NCBI GenBank assembly: GCA_900471515.1 | Contig: UCFC01000040.1 | Location: forward strand, 1-64,000 | Reading direction: 5' to 3' | DNA length: 64,000 nucleotides | Source of the DNA: Hyphomicrobiales bacterium | GTDB taxonomy: Bacteria > Pseudomonadota > Alphaproteobacteria > Rhizobiales > Rhizobiaceae | In this document: one piece after another, positions 43,926 through 53,441 of the stretch | How the letters are laid out: every line of letters begins with the position of its first letter | Numbering within the stretch: position 1 is the first letter of the stretch | The notes under the pieces: model-generated | The model's input: only the letters and a program-made list of their open reading frames with translations | Databases searched by the model: none | Told to the model about the DNA's origin: nothing | Translations under genes and position numbers: made by a program

Positions 43926-44711
43926 ATGGATTTCGGCCTGAAGGAAAAAGTGGCGCTGGTGCTTGGCGCAGGCGGCGGGCTTGGCGGTGCCATTGCGATC
44001 GCACTGGCGCGCGAAAGCGCCAGGGTTGTCGCAGCCGACATCGATCTCGGCGCGGTGCAGAAAACAAGCGACACGATTGAAGCCCAGGGCGGCAAGGCGA
44101 TGGCACTGCCATGGGATCTTGCCGATCTCACCACCGTCAACGATCGCGTCAGCGAGATTGAGAACTCGTTCGGCCCGGTGGACGTGCTGATCAACAATAC
44201 CGGCGGCCCGCCGCCGACACTGGTTTCCGGCCAGGATCCGGTGCTCTGGACCCAGCATTTCCAGAGCATGGTGCTTTCGGTGATTGCGATTACCGATCGC
44301 GTTCTGCCGCAGATGAAGGCGCGCAAATGGGGCCGCATCATCACCTCGACATCCTCGGGCGTCGTGGCGCCGATCCCCAATCTCGGCATTTCGAATGCGC
44401 TGCGCCTGTCGCTGGTCGGCTGGTCGAAAACGCTGGCCCGCGAGGTGGGCCGCGACGGCATTACCGCCAATATCGTGTTGCCCGGCCGCATCGCCACTGG
44501 CCGCATCACCTTCCTCGACGAGCAGAAGGCCAAGCGTGAGGGCCGTCCGATCGAAGACGTGGTTGCCGAAAGTACCGGCAGCATTCCGCTCGGGCGTTAC
44601 GGCCGACCGGAGGAATATGGCAATATCGTCGCTTTTCTCGCCAGCGACGGCGCATCCTACCTCACCGGCTCGGTGATCCGCGTCGACGGCGGCATGATCC
44701 AGAGCATCTGA
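43926..44711 (+). CDS. Divergent SDR protein without the YxxxK motif
   Basis: 261 residues from the ATG at 43926 (GAGAGGATG spacing; ATG at 43920 is too close to the site). Nucleotide motif VLGAGGGLGGAIA, NNTGG, and STSSGVVAP are SDR-like, but where the catalytic Tyr-x-x-x-Lys should be it reads NLGISNALRLSLVG, with no Tyr or Lys. A recognised SDR subgroup has this substitution and ends LPGRI.TGRI-like; its activity is poorly known. Operon partner is the RraA-like gene 27 bases on. Confidence 0.85.
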   Translation: MDFGLKEKVALVLGAGGGLGGAIAIALARESARVVAADIDLGAVQKTSDTIEAQGGKAMALPWDLADLTTVNDRVSEIENSFGPVDVLINNTGGPPPTLVSGQDPVLWTQHFQSMVLSVIAITDRVLPQMKARKWGRIITSTSSGVVAPIPNLGISNALRLSLVGWSKTLAREVGRDGITANIVLPGRIATGRITFLDEQKAKREGRPIEDVVAESTGSIPLGRYGRPEEYGNIVAFLASDGASYLTGSVIRVDGGMIQSI

Positions 44712-44738
44712 CAGACAACCAATATCGGAGCGATTCCT

Positions 44739-45437
44739 ATGCCTCTTACCGCCAAAGCCATCGAGACCCTGAAGGCCGTTTCGACCGCGACACTGACCAC
44801 CGTCCTTTTGAAAAAAGGTCTGCGCAATGTCTGGATGCGCGGCGCGATGCCGCTGAGGCCCGGCCAGCCGCGTCTTGTCGGCCCCGCCTTCACGCTGCGT
44901 TTCGTGCCGGCCCGCGAAGACCTTGCCACACCCGCGTCCTGGGCTTCGCCGATCTCGACGCGCGCGGCGATCGAAGCCATGCCGGAAGGCTGCATCGCCG
45001 TCGTCGATGCCATGGGCATTACCGATGCCGGCATCTTCGGCGATATTCTTTGCGCCCGCATGCAGAAGAGGGGCGTTGCCGCGCTTATAACCGACGGCGT
45101 CGTGCGCGATGTCGCCGGCGTGCTGGACACCAACCTGCCGGTCTGGTGCAGCGGTGTTGCGGCTCCGCCCTCGGTTGCGGGTTTGACTTTTGTGGCCTGG
45201 CAGGAACCGATAGGCTGTGGCGGCGTTGCCGTTTTCCCTGATGATATCGTCGTCGTCGACCAGGACGGCGCGGTGCTGATCCCCGCAGGACTTCTCGATG
45301 AAGTGCTCGCTGAGGCGCCGGAGCAGGAGCGCATGGAAGCCTGGATCATGACCGAGATCGACAAGGGCATACCGCTGCCGGGCCTTTATCCGATGGACGC
45401 CGAGACGAAAGCGCGTTACGAAGGCTCAAAGAAATAA
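44739..45437 (+). CDS. RraA-family protein, second copy
   Basis: 232 residues. The family motif reads LITDGVVRDVAGVLD: the Arg-Asp pair is present but Gly replaces the acidic residue three positions on, unlike the copy at 28295. It could be an aldolase, an oxaloacetate decarboxylase-like enzyme or a divergent member. It follows the atypical SDR and ends at a strong terminator. Confidence 0.82.
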   Translation: MPLTAKAIETLKAVSTATLTTVLLKKGLRNVWMRGAMPLRPGQPRLVGPAFTLRFVPAREDLATPASWASPISTRAAIEAMPEGCIAVVDAMGITDAGIFGDILCARMQKRGVAALITDGVVRDVAGVLDTNLPVWCSGVAAPPSVAGLTFVAWQEPIGCGGVAVFPDDIVVVDQDGAVLIPAGLLDEVLAEAPEQERMEAWIMTEIDKGIPLPGLYPMDAETKARYEGSKK

Positions 45438-45459
45438 AACGGGCACATATTGCCAAACC

Positions 45460-45490
45460 AAAAAGGCCGCGGTTTTCGCGGCCTTTTTTG
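45460..45490. terminator. Rho-independent bidirectional terminator
   Basis: A-run, 7-bp GC stem (GGCCGCG and CGCGGCC), GTTTT loop and a T-run of six. The A-run on one side and T-run on the other allow it to stop both the rightward RraA operon and the leftward lysR transcript. Confidence 0.88.
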
Positions 45491-45496
45491 TTTGCT

Positions 45497-46408
45497 TCAA
45501 ACATAAAGCTGTTCTTCTGCGACGATGTCCTGGATCAAGTCGACAACTTGCCGGAGCCCATGCCCAAGCTCTTCGAGCTGATAACAGATCCACACGTCAT
45601 AGGGGGGTATCACCGGAAAGGCCTTCAGTTCTTTCACGAGCCCCTGATCGACGAAAGGCTTCATCACGCGCGTTGGTACCGAGCCGATCCCGACACCGCG
45701 CTGGATCATCCGGATCGTCGCTGTCAGATCGTTACAGGTGCTGAGCCGCTGGGGGGTGATGTTGGCCTGGCGAAACCACTGGATGACGCTCGCATTCTGG
45801 CGAGCCGGTGCCGGCGTGATGATAAGGTGATGGGCCGCCAGGTCCGCCGGAGAGAGAACATCCGTGGCAAACTCGATCGAGGTGGAGGCGAACCATCCGT
45901 GCAGGTTTATCCCGACACGTTCGCGATGAATGTGTTCGGCGATGCGGTATTCGGATGTCACGGCGAGATCAAGTTTCAAATCGTTCAGAAGCTCGCTGAT
46001 CGTATTGCTGTCGCCGACATGCACCGCAGTCTTCAATGCCGGATAGCGTTTGCTCAGCCGATCAAGCAGGATGTCCAGCCCGACAAGCGCGAAACTGGCG
46101 CTCACGCCGAGGCGCAAGGTGCCGCTGAGCGGGTCCCCGGTACTGAGGCGAACCGCCATTTCATCGGCGGTGCTCAGCAATTCATCGGCATAACTGAGGA
46201 GAGCGGCGCCATCCGGGCTGATGCGCAGCGTGCGGCCGCTGCGCACGAAAACCTTGATGCCAAGTGCCGTTTCGAGTTCCCGGATTCGCCTGGAAATGGC
46301 CGGCTGCGTAAGACCGAGATGGCGGGAGGCGGCATGAACTCCGCCAAGGCGGACAGTGCGCTCGAAAGCGCGAATTTGGGCGAGCGTGACATTGTAGATT
46401 GCGGGCAT
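45497..46408 (-). CDS. LysR-family regulator of the TctCBA operon
   Basis: 303 residues from the ATG at 46408 (AGGTG upstream). HTH NVTLAQIRAFERTVRLGGVH and LTQPAISRRIRELETALGIK; effector domain from GTLRLGVSASFALVG. Divergent from the tctC-type gene across 464 bases that contain an inverted repeat at 46690-46706. Probably activates uptake and breakdown of the acid carried by that transporter. Confidence 0.9.
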   Translation of the reverse strand: MPAIYNVTLAQIRAFERTVRLGGVHAASRHLGLTQPAISRRIRELETALGIKVFVRSGRTLRISPDGAALLSYADELLSTADEMAVRLSTGDPLSGTLRLGVSASFALVGLDILLDRLSKRYPALKTAVHVGDSNTISELLNDLKLDLAVTSEYRIAEHIHRERVGINLHGWFASTSIEFATDVLSPADLAAHHLIITPAPARQNASVIQWFRQANITPQRLSTCNDLTATIRMIQRGVGIGSVPTRVMKPFVDQGLVKELKAFPVIPPYDVWICYQLEELGHGLRQVVDLIQDIVAEEQLYV

Positions 46409-46872
46409 CGGTCGCACCTGTGAACTTCTTCGTCCGACACGGTCATGAACGGTGCGGCACTGCAGCATTTTTTATCCAGTAAGGGATTTAACCGGTCTTT
46501 AGAGCGGGAGACGCATAATGTCGCCTGCTTCAAAAGACATCCCTCCTGTTTCTTTCACGCGTTGTCCGCTTTCAGCCAATCCTATTGATTGTAAAGGACG
46601 TTTCTCTTGAGCTCGTGCTGGCGAAAACGCGTTTTCCGGATTTTGCGCCGGTATCGGCATGATAAGAACACAGGGTCAACATCAAAGCAATCAAGTCCTG
46701 ATTGATAAGTTTTTCGCATCATATGTCTGGAACATTACTAATTAGACTGGGAGCCGGGATGCTGGTATTAATTTCAATATTGGCTTTGTTCTGCACGGAG
46801 GAGCGGTCGCGCTCGCAGTTGAGCCATATTTCTGGATAAGTTTAAATCCAAAGGATCTATGGGAGGATCTTC
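46409..46872. promoter_or_regulatory. Divergent lysR/tctC control region, 464 bases
   Basis: AT-rich compared with flanking genes. ATCAA and TTGAT arms separated by 7 bases lie at 46690-46706, the size of a LysR recognition box. No gene or riboswitch was recognised; the length would allow a long leader. Confidence 0.45.
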
Positions 46873-47856
46873 ATGACTCGAAAATATATTGGGCTTGCAT
46901 TGGCATTTTTTACTGCTGCTGGCTCTGTATCTACTTACGCACAGGCGCAGGAATACCCAACTCAGACTGTGCGCATCATTGTTCCATTTACGCCGGGTGG
47001 CGGCACCGATCTGACGGCGCGCATCGTTGCGGATGAGCTCGGCAAGGCCTGGGGCCAGAGCATCATCGTTGAAAACCGGCCGGGTGCGGCATCGCAGATC
47101 GGCATCGATTACGTCGCCAAGGCAAAGCCGGATGGCTATACGCTGCTTTGGTCTTCGGCCGATGGCATCTCGGTTCTGCCGGCAGTCAAGGCGAAGATGC
47201 CTTACAAGATTCCGGACAGCTTCGAATTCGTCTCTTCCTTCGCATCATTCCCGCTGATCCTCGGCGTATACAGCAAGCTGCCGATCACCAGCATGAAGGA
47301 ATTCATCGACTATGCGAAGGCGCATCCTGGAGAAATGCATTTCTCCAGTTCCGGTGCGGGAGGCGGCGGCCATCTGCAGCCTGCCTATATGGCCAAGCAG
47401 CTCGGCCTCGATGTCGCGCATGTTCCCTACGACAGTGCGGCCCCTGCAACCGTTGCCGTTGCCGGCGGCCACGCGGAGTTCACCGATGTCGCGCCTTCGA
47501 CGGTAGGCCCTTATGTGAAAGACGGAACGATCCGCGCGATCGCGACGTCCGGCCGCAATCGCACCAGCCTCTTTCCCGATGTTCCAACCGTCAGTGAACT
47601 CGGCTATCCCGATCTGACCGAAGATTTCTTCTACGGCATGTATGCGCCGGCCGGCACGCCTCCGGATGTCGTCAAGAAACTTCGCGACGGCGTCCAGACT
47701 GTCCTGAACAGCCCCGGCATGGCCGACAAGCTGCATTCGCTCGGCCTGGAGCCTCTCGGTCTCACCGGCGACGAATTCAAGAACTTCGTCGTCAACGACC
47801 TGAACCGCTGGACCAAGATCGCCAAGGATATCAATTTCCAGCTTACCGCCCAGTAA
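46873..47856 (+). CDS. tctC: Tripartite tricarboxylate transporter binding protein (TctC/Bug)
   Basis: 327 residues with a signal peptide ending near AQAQ-E. The Bug-family motifs PTQTVRIIVPFTPGGGTDLT, VENRPGAASQIG and KAKPDGYTLLW are at the expected places. These proteins bind carboxylates such as citrate, tartrate or aromatic acids. GGGAGGA precedes the ATG. A structured stem-loop lies between it and tctB. Confidence 0.93.
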   Translation: MTRKYIGLALAFFTAAGSVSTYAQAQEYPTQTVRIIVPFTPGGGTDLTARIVADELGKAWGQSIIVENRPGAASQIGIDYVAKAKPDGYTLLWSSADGISVLPAVKAKMPYKIPDSFEFVSSFASFPLILGVYSKLPITSMKEFIDYAKAHPGEMHFSSSGAGGGGHLQPAYMAKQLGLDVAHVPYDSAAPATVAVAGGHAEFTDVAPSTVGPYVKDGTIRAIATSGRNRTSLFPDVPTVSELGYPDLTEDFFYGMYAPAGTPPDVVKKLRDGVQTVLNSPGMADKLHSLGLEPLGLTGDEFKNFVVNDLNRWTKIAKDINFQLTAQ

Positions 47857-47888
47857 GCCGGAAGACCCGCGCGCATCCTCTTGACGCG

Positions 47889-47933
47889 GGCATGCGGCCT
47901 GACGGCCGGATTGCGACCAGATCGTCGCATGCC
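47889..47933 (+). repeat. Branched stem-loop between tctC and tctB
   Basis: GGCATGCG (47889-47896) pairs with CGCATGCC (47926-47933); inside, CGGCC and GGCCG form a second hairpin. A further CCCGCG/CGCGGG stem precedes it. Position after a binding-protein gene resembles 20921-20948. Confidence 0.55.
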
Positions 47934-48049
47934 TGAATCTATCAGTGACAAACATCCGGCTTGGCAGACGATTGCCGATCGGAAAGGTCCAGCCATCTGG
48001 CGGGCGTCAGCCTCCTGACACACGAAGCTGGATGACACAGGAAAAGACA

Positions 48050-48493
48050 ATGCTGCAAATCGGAAATCTCAGGCAGTTCTGGTCAGGCGTCCTGTTCGCC
48101 GTGATCGGCGTGCTGGCGCTCTGGCAACTTCCCCAGCCGATCGGCTCGCTGGTGGCCATGGGACCGGGTTACTTCCCCATGCTGCTCGGCATCGGCCTGG
48201 TACTGGTGGGGTTATTGTCGATCGTTTTCGGCGTCCGCTCTCAAACGCATACGGATATCGAGCGGCTGTCGCTGGTGCCGACCTTCTTCATCATCGGCGG
48301 CATCGTTGCCATGGCGCTGCTGATCGACAGAGCGGGGCTTGCCGTCTCGCTGCTCTGCATGGTTCTCGGCACTTGTTACAACCGCGTGCTCAAGCATCCG
48401 ATCGAGGTGGCAATCATCTATCTCGTAGTGCTGGCCATGACCTGGGCGGTCTTCATCTACCTCATCCAACTTCCAATCACACTATTCTGGTAA
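48050..48493 (+). CDS. tctB: Tripartite tricarboxylate transporter small subunit (TctB)
   Basis: 147 residues with four membrane segments and the family's MGPGYFPMLLG motif in the first loop. ATG at 48050 has AGGAAAAG upstream; ATG at 48032 is an alternative. Lies between tctC and tctA, the standard order. Confidence 0.88.
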   Translation: MLQIGNLRQFWSGVLFAVIGVLALWQLPQPIGSLVAMGPGYFPMLLGIGLVLVGLLSIVFGVRSQTHTDIERLSLVPTFFIIGGIVAMALLIDRAGLAVSLLCMVLGTCYNRVLKHPIEVAIIYLVVLAMTWAVFIYLIQLPITLFW

Positions 48494-48511
48494 TGCCGGG
48501 GAGAAAATGAA

Positions 48512-50032
48512 ATGGACTTCCTGAACAGTCTCCTGATGGGATTCCAGGTGGCGATGACACCGGAAAACCTGCTGTTCTGCCTTATCGGCGCGACAGTCGG
48601 CACCGCCGTGGGCGTGCTGCCGGGCATCGGACCGGTGACGACAATCGCCATGCTGATCCCGCTCACCTTCCACATGCCCACCATCGGCTCGCTGATCATG
48701 CTGGCCGGCATCTATTATGGTGCCAATCATGCCGGATCGACGACGGCGATCATGCTGAACATGCCTGGCGAGCCGAGTTCGGTCGTTGTCTGCCTGGACG
48801 GACATCCCCTGGCGAAAATGGGGCGCGCGGGGGCAGCACTTGCCATGTCGGCGATATCGTCCTTCTGCGCCGGCTGTGTCGCCTTTATGATCGTGGCCGC
48901 CCTGTCACCGCAATTGTCGCATATCGCGCTTGCATTCGGCCCGGCGGAGTATTTCGCCACGATCGTCATGGCACTGGTCATGGCATCGGTGCTGACGGAA
49001 GACAGCTTCATGACGACACTCGGCATGTGCATGATCGGTCTTCTGATCGGTGCTGCCGGTACCGACCTGACGACGGGCGACGATCGCTATACGTTCGGCT
49101 TCTCCGCACTTTCGGATGGGGTGAATTTCGTCGCCGTCGCCGTCGGACTCTATGCCTTCACGGAAATTATCGAATATTCCGGAACGACGGCACTCCGTCA
49201 CAAGATGAATTTCAGCTTCCGTGGTCTCATTCCCTCCCGGGACGATGCGAAGCGGTCCTGGAAGCCGATCTTGCGTGGAACGGCTCTCGGGTCCGTCTTC
49301 GGCATCTTTCCCGGTACCGGCCCGATGCTTTCCTCCTTTGTCGACTATTCGATCGAGAAACGCATCGCCAAGGATCCATCTCGCTTCGGCAAGGGTGCGA
49401 TCGAAGGCGTGGTCGGGCCGGAAGCGGCTGCCAATGCAGCGGCGATCACCCACTTCATCCCGATGTTGACACTCGGCATTCCGGCGGGCGCGGCAATGGC
49501 GATCATGCTCGGTGCGCTGCAGATCCAGGGCATTGCGCCCGGTCCCGGCGTCATGACGGACCATCCGGCGCTGTTCTGGGGGCTGATCGCCAGCATGTGG
49601 ATTGGCAACATGATGCTTCTTGTACTGAACCTGCCGCTGATCGGTGTCTGGGTGAAGCTGCTTGGCATGCCTTTCCAATTGCTCTACCCGCCGATCATCG
49701 CGTTTTCCTGCATCGGCGTCTACAGCGAGCAGAATGCCGCCTTTGACATCCTGCTAGCCGCGGGCCTCGGCATTCTCGGCATCGTCTTCCGCATTCTCGG
49801 GGCCAATCCGGCGCCGCTGATCCTGTCGGTCGTGCTGGAGCCGCTGCTGGAGCAGAATTTCCGGCGGGCGCTGATCATCGGCAACGGAGATGTCGGCGTC
49901 TTCCTCAAGAATCCGATCAGCCTCGGCATCCTGCTCTTCACCGCCGCCGTGATCATCTATTTCAAGTTCAAGCGCAAATCGATCATCGACGAAGTGGCCC
50001 ACGTAGAAGAGGCGCAGAAGGAAGTCGCCTGA
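48512..50032 (+). CDS. tctA: Tripartite tricarboxylate transporter large subunit (TctA)
   Basis: 506 residues, about 12 membrane segments. Family repeats: VGVLPGIGPVTTIAMLIPLT and its counterpart FGIFPGTGPMLSSFVDY, plus YYGANHAGSTTAIMLNMPGE. It forms the membrane channel for the acid bound by the TctC protein. 18 bases after tctB. Confidence 0.94.
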   Translation: MDFLNSLLMGFQVAMTPENLLFCLIGATVGTAVGVLPGIGPVTTIAMLIPLTFHMPTIGSLIMLAGIYYGANHAGSTTAIMLNMPGEPSSVVVCLDGHPLAKMGRAGAALAMSAISSFCAGCVAFMIVAALSPQLSHIALAFGPAEYFATIVMALVMASVLTEDSFMTTLGMCMIGLLIGAAGTDLTTGDDRYTFGFSALSDGVNFVAVAVGLYAFTEIIEYSGTTALRHKMNFSFRGLIPSRDDAKRSWKPILRGTALGSVFGIFPGTGPMLSSFVDYSIEKRIAKDPSRFGKGAIEGVVGPEAAANAAAITHFIPMLTLGIPAGAAMAIMLGALQIQGIAPGPGVMTDHPALFWGLIASMWIGNMMLLVLNLPLIGVWVKLLGMPFQLLYPPIIAFSCIGVYSEQNAAFDILLAAGLGILGIVFRILGANPAPLILSVVLEPLLEQNFRRALIIGNGDVGVFLKNPISLGILLFTAAVIIYFKFKRKSIIDEVAHVEEAQKEVA

Positions 50033-50192
50033 GATGCGAATTTGAAAGCCTGACGATCCATTGCCGGAGGGCTTAGCCCGAGGGCGACCGGACAAATAAC
50101 CAGACATCTGCATGCCGCCACATCTTTCAGCGGGCCGGAAACTGCCGGTTCCGCAACGGCGGAGGCTTGCCCGAATTCCGGAGAATAGAAGC

Positions 50193-51137
50193 GTGAAACA
50201 TACTGCCTCCATCACAGATATCGCAACGGGCCTTCGCTTTCCGGAAGGGCCGGTCGTCATGGCGGACGGCTCCGTCGTTTTCGTCGAGATCGCACGGCAG
50301 GTGATCTCCAGGGTCGGCCCGGACGGCAAGAAGACCGTGGTCGCAAGCCCCGGCGGCGGACCGAACGGGCTGGCGCTCGGTCCGGACGGCGCCTTCTACG
50401 TCGCCAACAACGGCGGTTTCGCCTTTGTCGAGGAGGAAAAAGGCCCGCGGGTTTCCGGCCAGCCGGAAGATTATTCCGGCGGCCGCATCGAGCGGTTCGA
50501 TTTGCGCGACGGCTCGGTCCGGGAACTTGGCCGGATCAGCAATAGCGGCTTTGGCCTGCGGGGGCCGAACGACCTCGTCATCGACCGGTCGGGCGGCATC
50601 TGGTTTACCGACTTCGGCAAACGTCGCAAGCGCGATCTCGATTGGGGCGGTGTCTACTGGATGCCGCCCGATCATAGCGAGATCCGCGAGGTTGCTCATC
50701 CCGTGCTGACGCCAAACGGCATCGGGCTCTCGCCCGACGAAAAGACGCTCTACGTGGCGCAGACGGAAGGCGCCAAGCTCTGGGCCTTCGATATCGCCGG
50801 GCCCGGTGAAATCCGCAAGCAGGGCTTTCCAAGCCCGAATGGCGGCCGGCTGCTTCATACCGGCAGGAACTACCAGCGCTATGACAGCCTGGCTGTCGAG
50901 GCCAACGGCAATATCTGCGTCGCGACACTGATCGAGGGCGGCATCAGCGTGATTTCGCCGGACGGCGAATGCGTCGAATTCGTGCCGATGCCGGATCATT
51001 ACACGACGAATATCGCCTTCGGCGGTGAAAATCTGCAGACAGCCTACATCACGCTGTCGCAGACCGGACGGCTCGTTTCCATGCCCTGGCCACGACCCGG
51101 CCTGCCGCTGAATTTCCTGAACAAGGTGGGTTCCTGA
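50193..51137 (+). CDS. SMP-30/gluconolactonase-family lactonase
   Basis: 314 residues from a GTG at 50193; the upstream frame to 50112 is unlikely. Six-bladed propeller with the metal ligands in FPEGP (Glu), LTPNGIGLSPD (Asn) and YDSLAVE (Asp), and RGPNDLVIDRSGGIWFTD. The family hydrolyses sugar lactones. Follows the TctCBA transporter and precedes an enolase-superfamily dehydratase, so a lactone-aldonate-dehydration route is plausible. Confidence 0.88.
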   Translation: MKHTASITDIATGLRFPEGPVVMADGSVVFVEIARQVISRVGPDGKKTVVASPGGGPNGLALGPDGAFYVANNGGFAFVEEEKGPRVSGQPEDYSGGRIERFDLRDGSVRELGRISNSGFGLRGPNDLVIDRSGGIWFTDFGKRRKRDLDWGGVYWMPPDHSEIREVAHPVLTPNGIGLSPDEKTLYVAQTEGAKLWAFDIAGPGEIRKQGFPSPNGGRLLHTGRNYQRYDSLAVEANGNICVATLIEGGISVISPDGECVEFVPMPDHYTTNIAFGGENLQTAYITLSQTGRLVSMPWPRPGLPLNFLNKVGS

Positions 51138-51256
51138 TGGGCGCCGGCATGGCGCTTTCATCAATGGCGAAGCGGTCACGCCGATGAATTTGATCGTCAG
51201 TTCCAATGCCCACGCCTCAGGCGTGACGAAAATTTCCGACCGAAAGGATTTACTTC

Positions 51257-52405
51257 ATGAAGATTACCGAGATCATCATCCATCCATTGCAGGCGGATCA
51301 TAACCGCCTGTCGTGGACCGCGCATGAGCCTTTCGCCCGGGCCATCCTCACCCTGGTGGAAATCAGGACGGACGAAGGCGTGACGGGCATCGGCGAAATC
51401 GCGAGCGGCCCGCAGCCGATCGTCTGCGACATGCTGAAGCTGATCATTCCGACGATCATCGGAATGGACCCGCGCGGCCATGTCGAGATCTGGGACCGAA
51501 TGCTGTCGATCACGACACCGCGGCCGGGTGCTGTCTTCAACGGCGACGGATTGCCGGCGCCGCTGCAACGCCACCTGCGCTGGGAATTCATGGCGGCCAT
51601 GGCCGGCATCGATATCGCTCTCTGGGACCTCAAGGGCAAGGCCGTGAACCTGCCTGTTTTCCGGCTGATGGGCGGCACCCGCACCGACGTCCACACCTAT
51701 GGCGTGGGCGGCATGTACCGCAAGGACGGCAAGCCTTCGGACTATGCCGAGGAACTTGCCGAGTTCGTCGACCGCGGCTTCAAATGCGTCAAACTGAAGT
51801 CAGGCGGCTTATCGCTTAAGGAAGAGATCGAGCGCATCAAGGCCGTTCGCGATGCGATTGGCCCGGACGTGGAACTCGCGCTCGACGTCAACGCGGCCTA
51901 CAATGTCGAGGATTGCATCGAATACGCCAACGCGGCAGCCGAATTCGATATCGCATGGCTTGAAGAACCTCTGCACTGGTATCTGCAGCCTGCCGATTTC
52001 GTGCGGCTTGCCAAGTATTGCCCGATTCCGCTCGCTCACGGCGAACGGGAATGGCATCGCTTTTCGGCGCGCGATTTCATCGATTCCGGTGCGCTTCGTT
52101 ACATACAGTTCGATTCCGCCCGTTTCGGCGGCATCACCGAGGGCCTGCGGGTCGGCATGTATGCCGAGCAGAAGAATGTGACGGTGCAGCCGCATTCCTG
52201 GCCGCATCTGCACGCCCATATCGCCTCGGCGCTCGGCAAGGGCGCATACGGCGCGGAATGCGTGCCGGACCCCCATATGCACCCTGTCCACCACGAGATC
52301 TTCAGCGGCGGCGCCTATTACAGGGGCGGACGCCTGCATCTTACCGAAGCCCCCGGCTTCGGCATGGAAGTCAACTGGGAGCGGGTCAGGGCGCTGACTG
52401 TCTGA
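51257..52405 (+). CDS. Mandelate racemase-subgroup enolase-superfamily enzyme, probable acid-sugar dehydratase
   Basis: 382 residues. Catalytic set: Lys179-x-Lys181 (KLK), metal ligands Asp210, Glu236 and Glu263, the His313-Asp286 dyad (QPHSWPH and QFDSARFGG) and Glu334. This is the mandelate racemase arrangement, used mostly by acid-sugar dehydratases that convert aldonates to 2-keto-3-deoxy sugars. A CACGCC/GGCGTG hairpin precedes it at 51211-51225. Substrate unknown; a racemase role cannot be excluded. Confidence 0.9.
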   Translation: MKITEIIIHPLQADHNRLSWTAHEPFARAILTLVEIRTDEGVTGIGEIASGPQPIVCDMLKLIIPTIIGMDPRGHVEIWDRMLSITTPRPGAVFNGDGLPAPLQRHLRWEFMAAMAGIDIALWDLKGKAVNLPVFRLMGGTRTDVHTYGVGGMYRKDGKPSDYAEELAEFVDRGFKCVKLKSGGLSLKEEIERIKAVRDAIGPDVELALDVNAAYNVEDCIEYANAAAEFDIAWLEEPLHWYLQPADFVRLAKYCPIPLAHGEREWHRFSARDFIDSGALRYIQFDSARFGGITEGLRVGMYAEQKNVTVQPHSWPHLHAHIASALGKGAYGAECVPDPHMHPVHHEIFSGGAYYRGGRLHLTEAPGFGMEVNWERVRALTV

Positions 52406-52454
52406 TGGGGCAGCGATCCCTGTTGCGATCGACTACAATCAAGAGGAGAAAACG

Positions 52455-53420
52455 ATGAGCGTCATCATGGGGACGGGCGAGTACCGGTACCGTGTGGAAG
52501 AACACTGGCCGAATATTCCGGCCGACATCAAGATCGGTGACGTGTCGGCCGTCGCCGTCGACAAGAACGACCGCGTCTATTTGTTTAATCGTGGTCCCAA
52601 TCCGATGATCGTCGTCGACACCGCCGGCAATTTCATCGAGACCTGGGGACAGGGCGTCTTTGGCGATGCGCATGGCGTCTATGTCGGCGAGGACGGCTAC
52701 ATCTATTGCACCGATTGGGGCGATCACACAGTGCGCCGCTGCACGCCGAGCGGCGAGGTTCTGATGACGCTCGGCACGCCCAACAAGCCGGCGCCTTACA
52801 TGAGCGGTGCGCCCTTCAACAGGCCAACACACACGGTCCTGTCCCGCGACATGAAATATCTCTATGTCACGGACGGTTACGGCAATGCCAGGGTCCATAA
52901 ACACACCTATGACGGCGAATTGGTGGGCGGTTGGGGCGTATCCGGAACGGGTGAAGGCGAATTCAATCTCCCGCATGCGATCTGCTGCGACAAGCAGGGA
53001 CGCCTTTACGTCGCCGACCGTGAGAACCACCGCATCCAGGTCTTTGACGGCAACGGCAAATTTCTCTGGCAGATCAACAATATCCATCGTCCCGGCGGGC
53101 TTTTCCTGTCGGAGGACGACGATCCGATCTGCTATATCGGCGAACTCGGTCCATTCTATGCGTTCAACCGGCATGCACCGAACATCGGCCCGCGCGTCAG
53201 CATCATGACCAAGGAGGGCAAGCTGCTCGGCCGACTGATTGGCGACCCGCCAGCCGGCAACAATCCGGGCCAGTTCCTCTCCACCCACTCCGTGGCACTC
53301 GATTCCAAGGGAGACATGTATGTCGGCCAGGTCGGCAACAATTCATGGCCGCAGCTCTTTCCTGGCCAGCCCCTGCCGGACGATCTTTGCCATATCCGCA
53401 AGCTGGTGAGGATAAGATAG
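52455..53420 (+). CDS. NHL-repeat beta-propeller protein (PAL-like)
   Basis: 321 residues, no signal peptide. NHL-type repeats recur (GDAHGVYVGEDGYIYCTDWGD, FNLPHAICCDKQGRLYVADR, TVLSRDMKYLYVTDG, HSVALDSKGDMYVGQ). The layout resembles the lyase domain of peptidylglycine amidating enzymes, but bacterial members in catabolic operons have no assigned reaction. It follows the dehydratase and may be a lyase or lactonase on the same substrate. Confidence 0.8.
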   Translation: MSVIMGTGEYRYRVEEHWPNIPADIKIGDVSAVAVDKNDRVYLFNRGPNPMIVVDTAGNFIETWGQGVFGDAHGVYVGEDGYIYCTDWGDHTVRRCTPSGEVLMTLGTPNKPAPYMSGAPFNRPTHTVLSRDMKYLYVTDGYGNARVHKHTYDGELVGGWGVSGTGEGEFNLPHAICCDKQGRLYVADRENHRIQVFDGNGKFLWQINNIHRPGGLFLSEDDDPICYIGELGPFYAFNRHAPNIGPRVSIMTKEGKLLGRLIGDPPAGNNPGQFLSTHSVALDSKGDMYVGQVGNNSWPQLFPGQPLPDDLCHIRKLVRIR

Positions 53421-53441
53421 GCCGACATGCGGCGGACCGAC

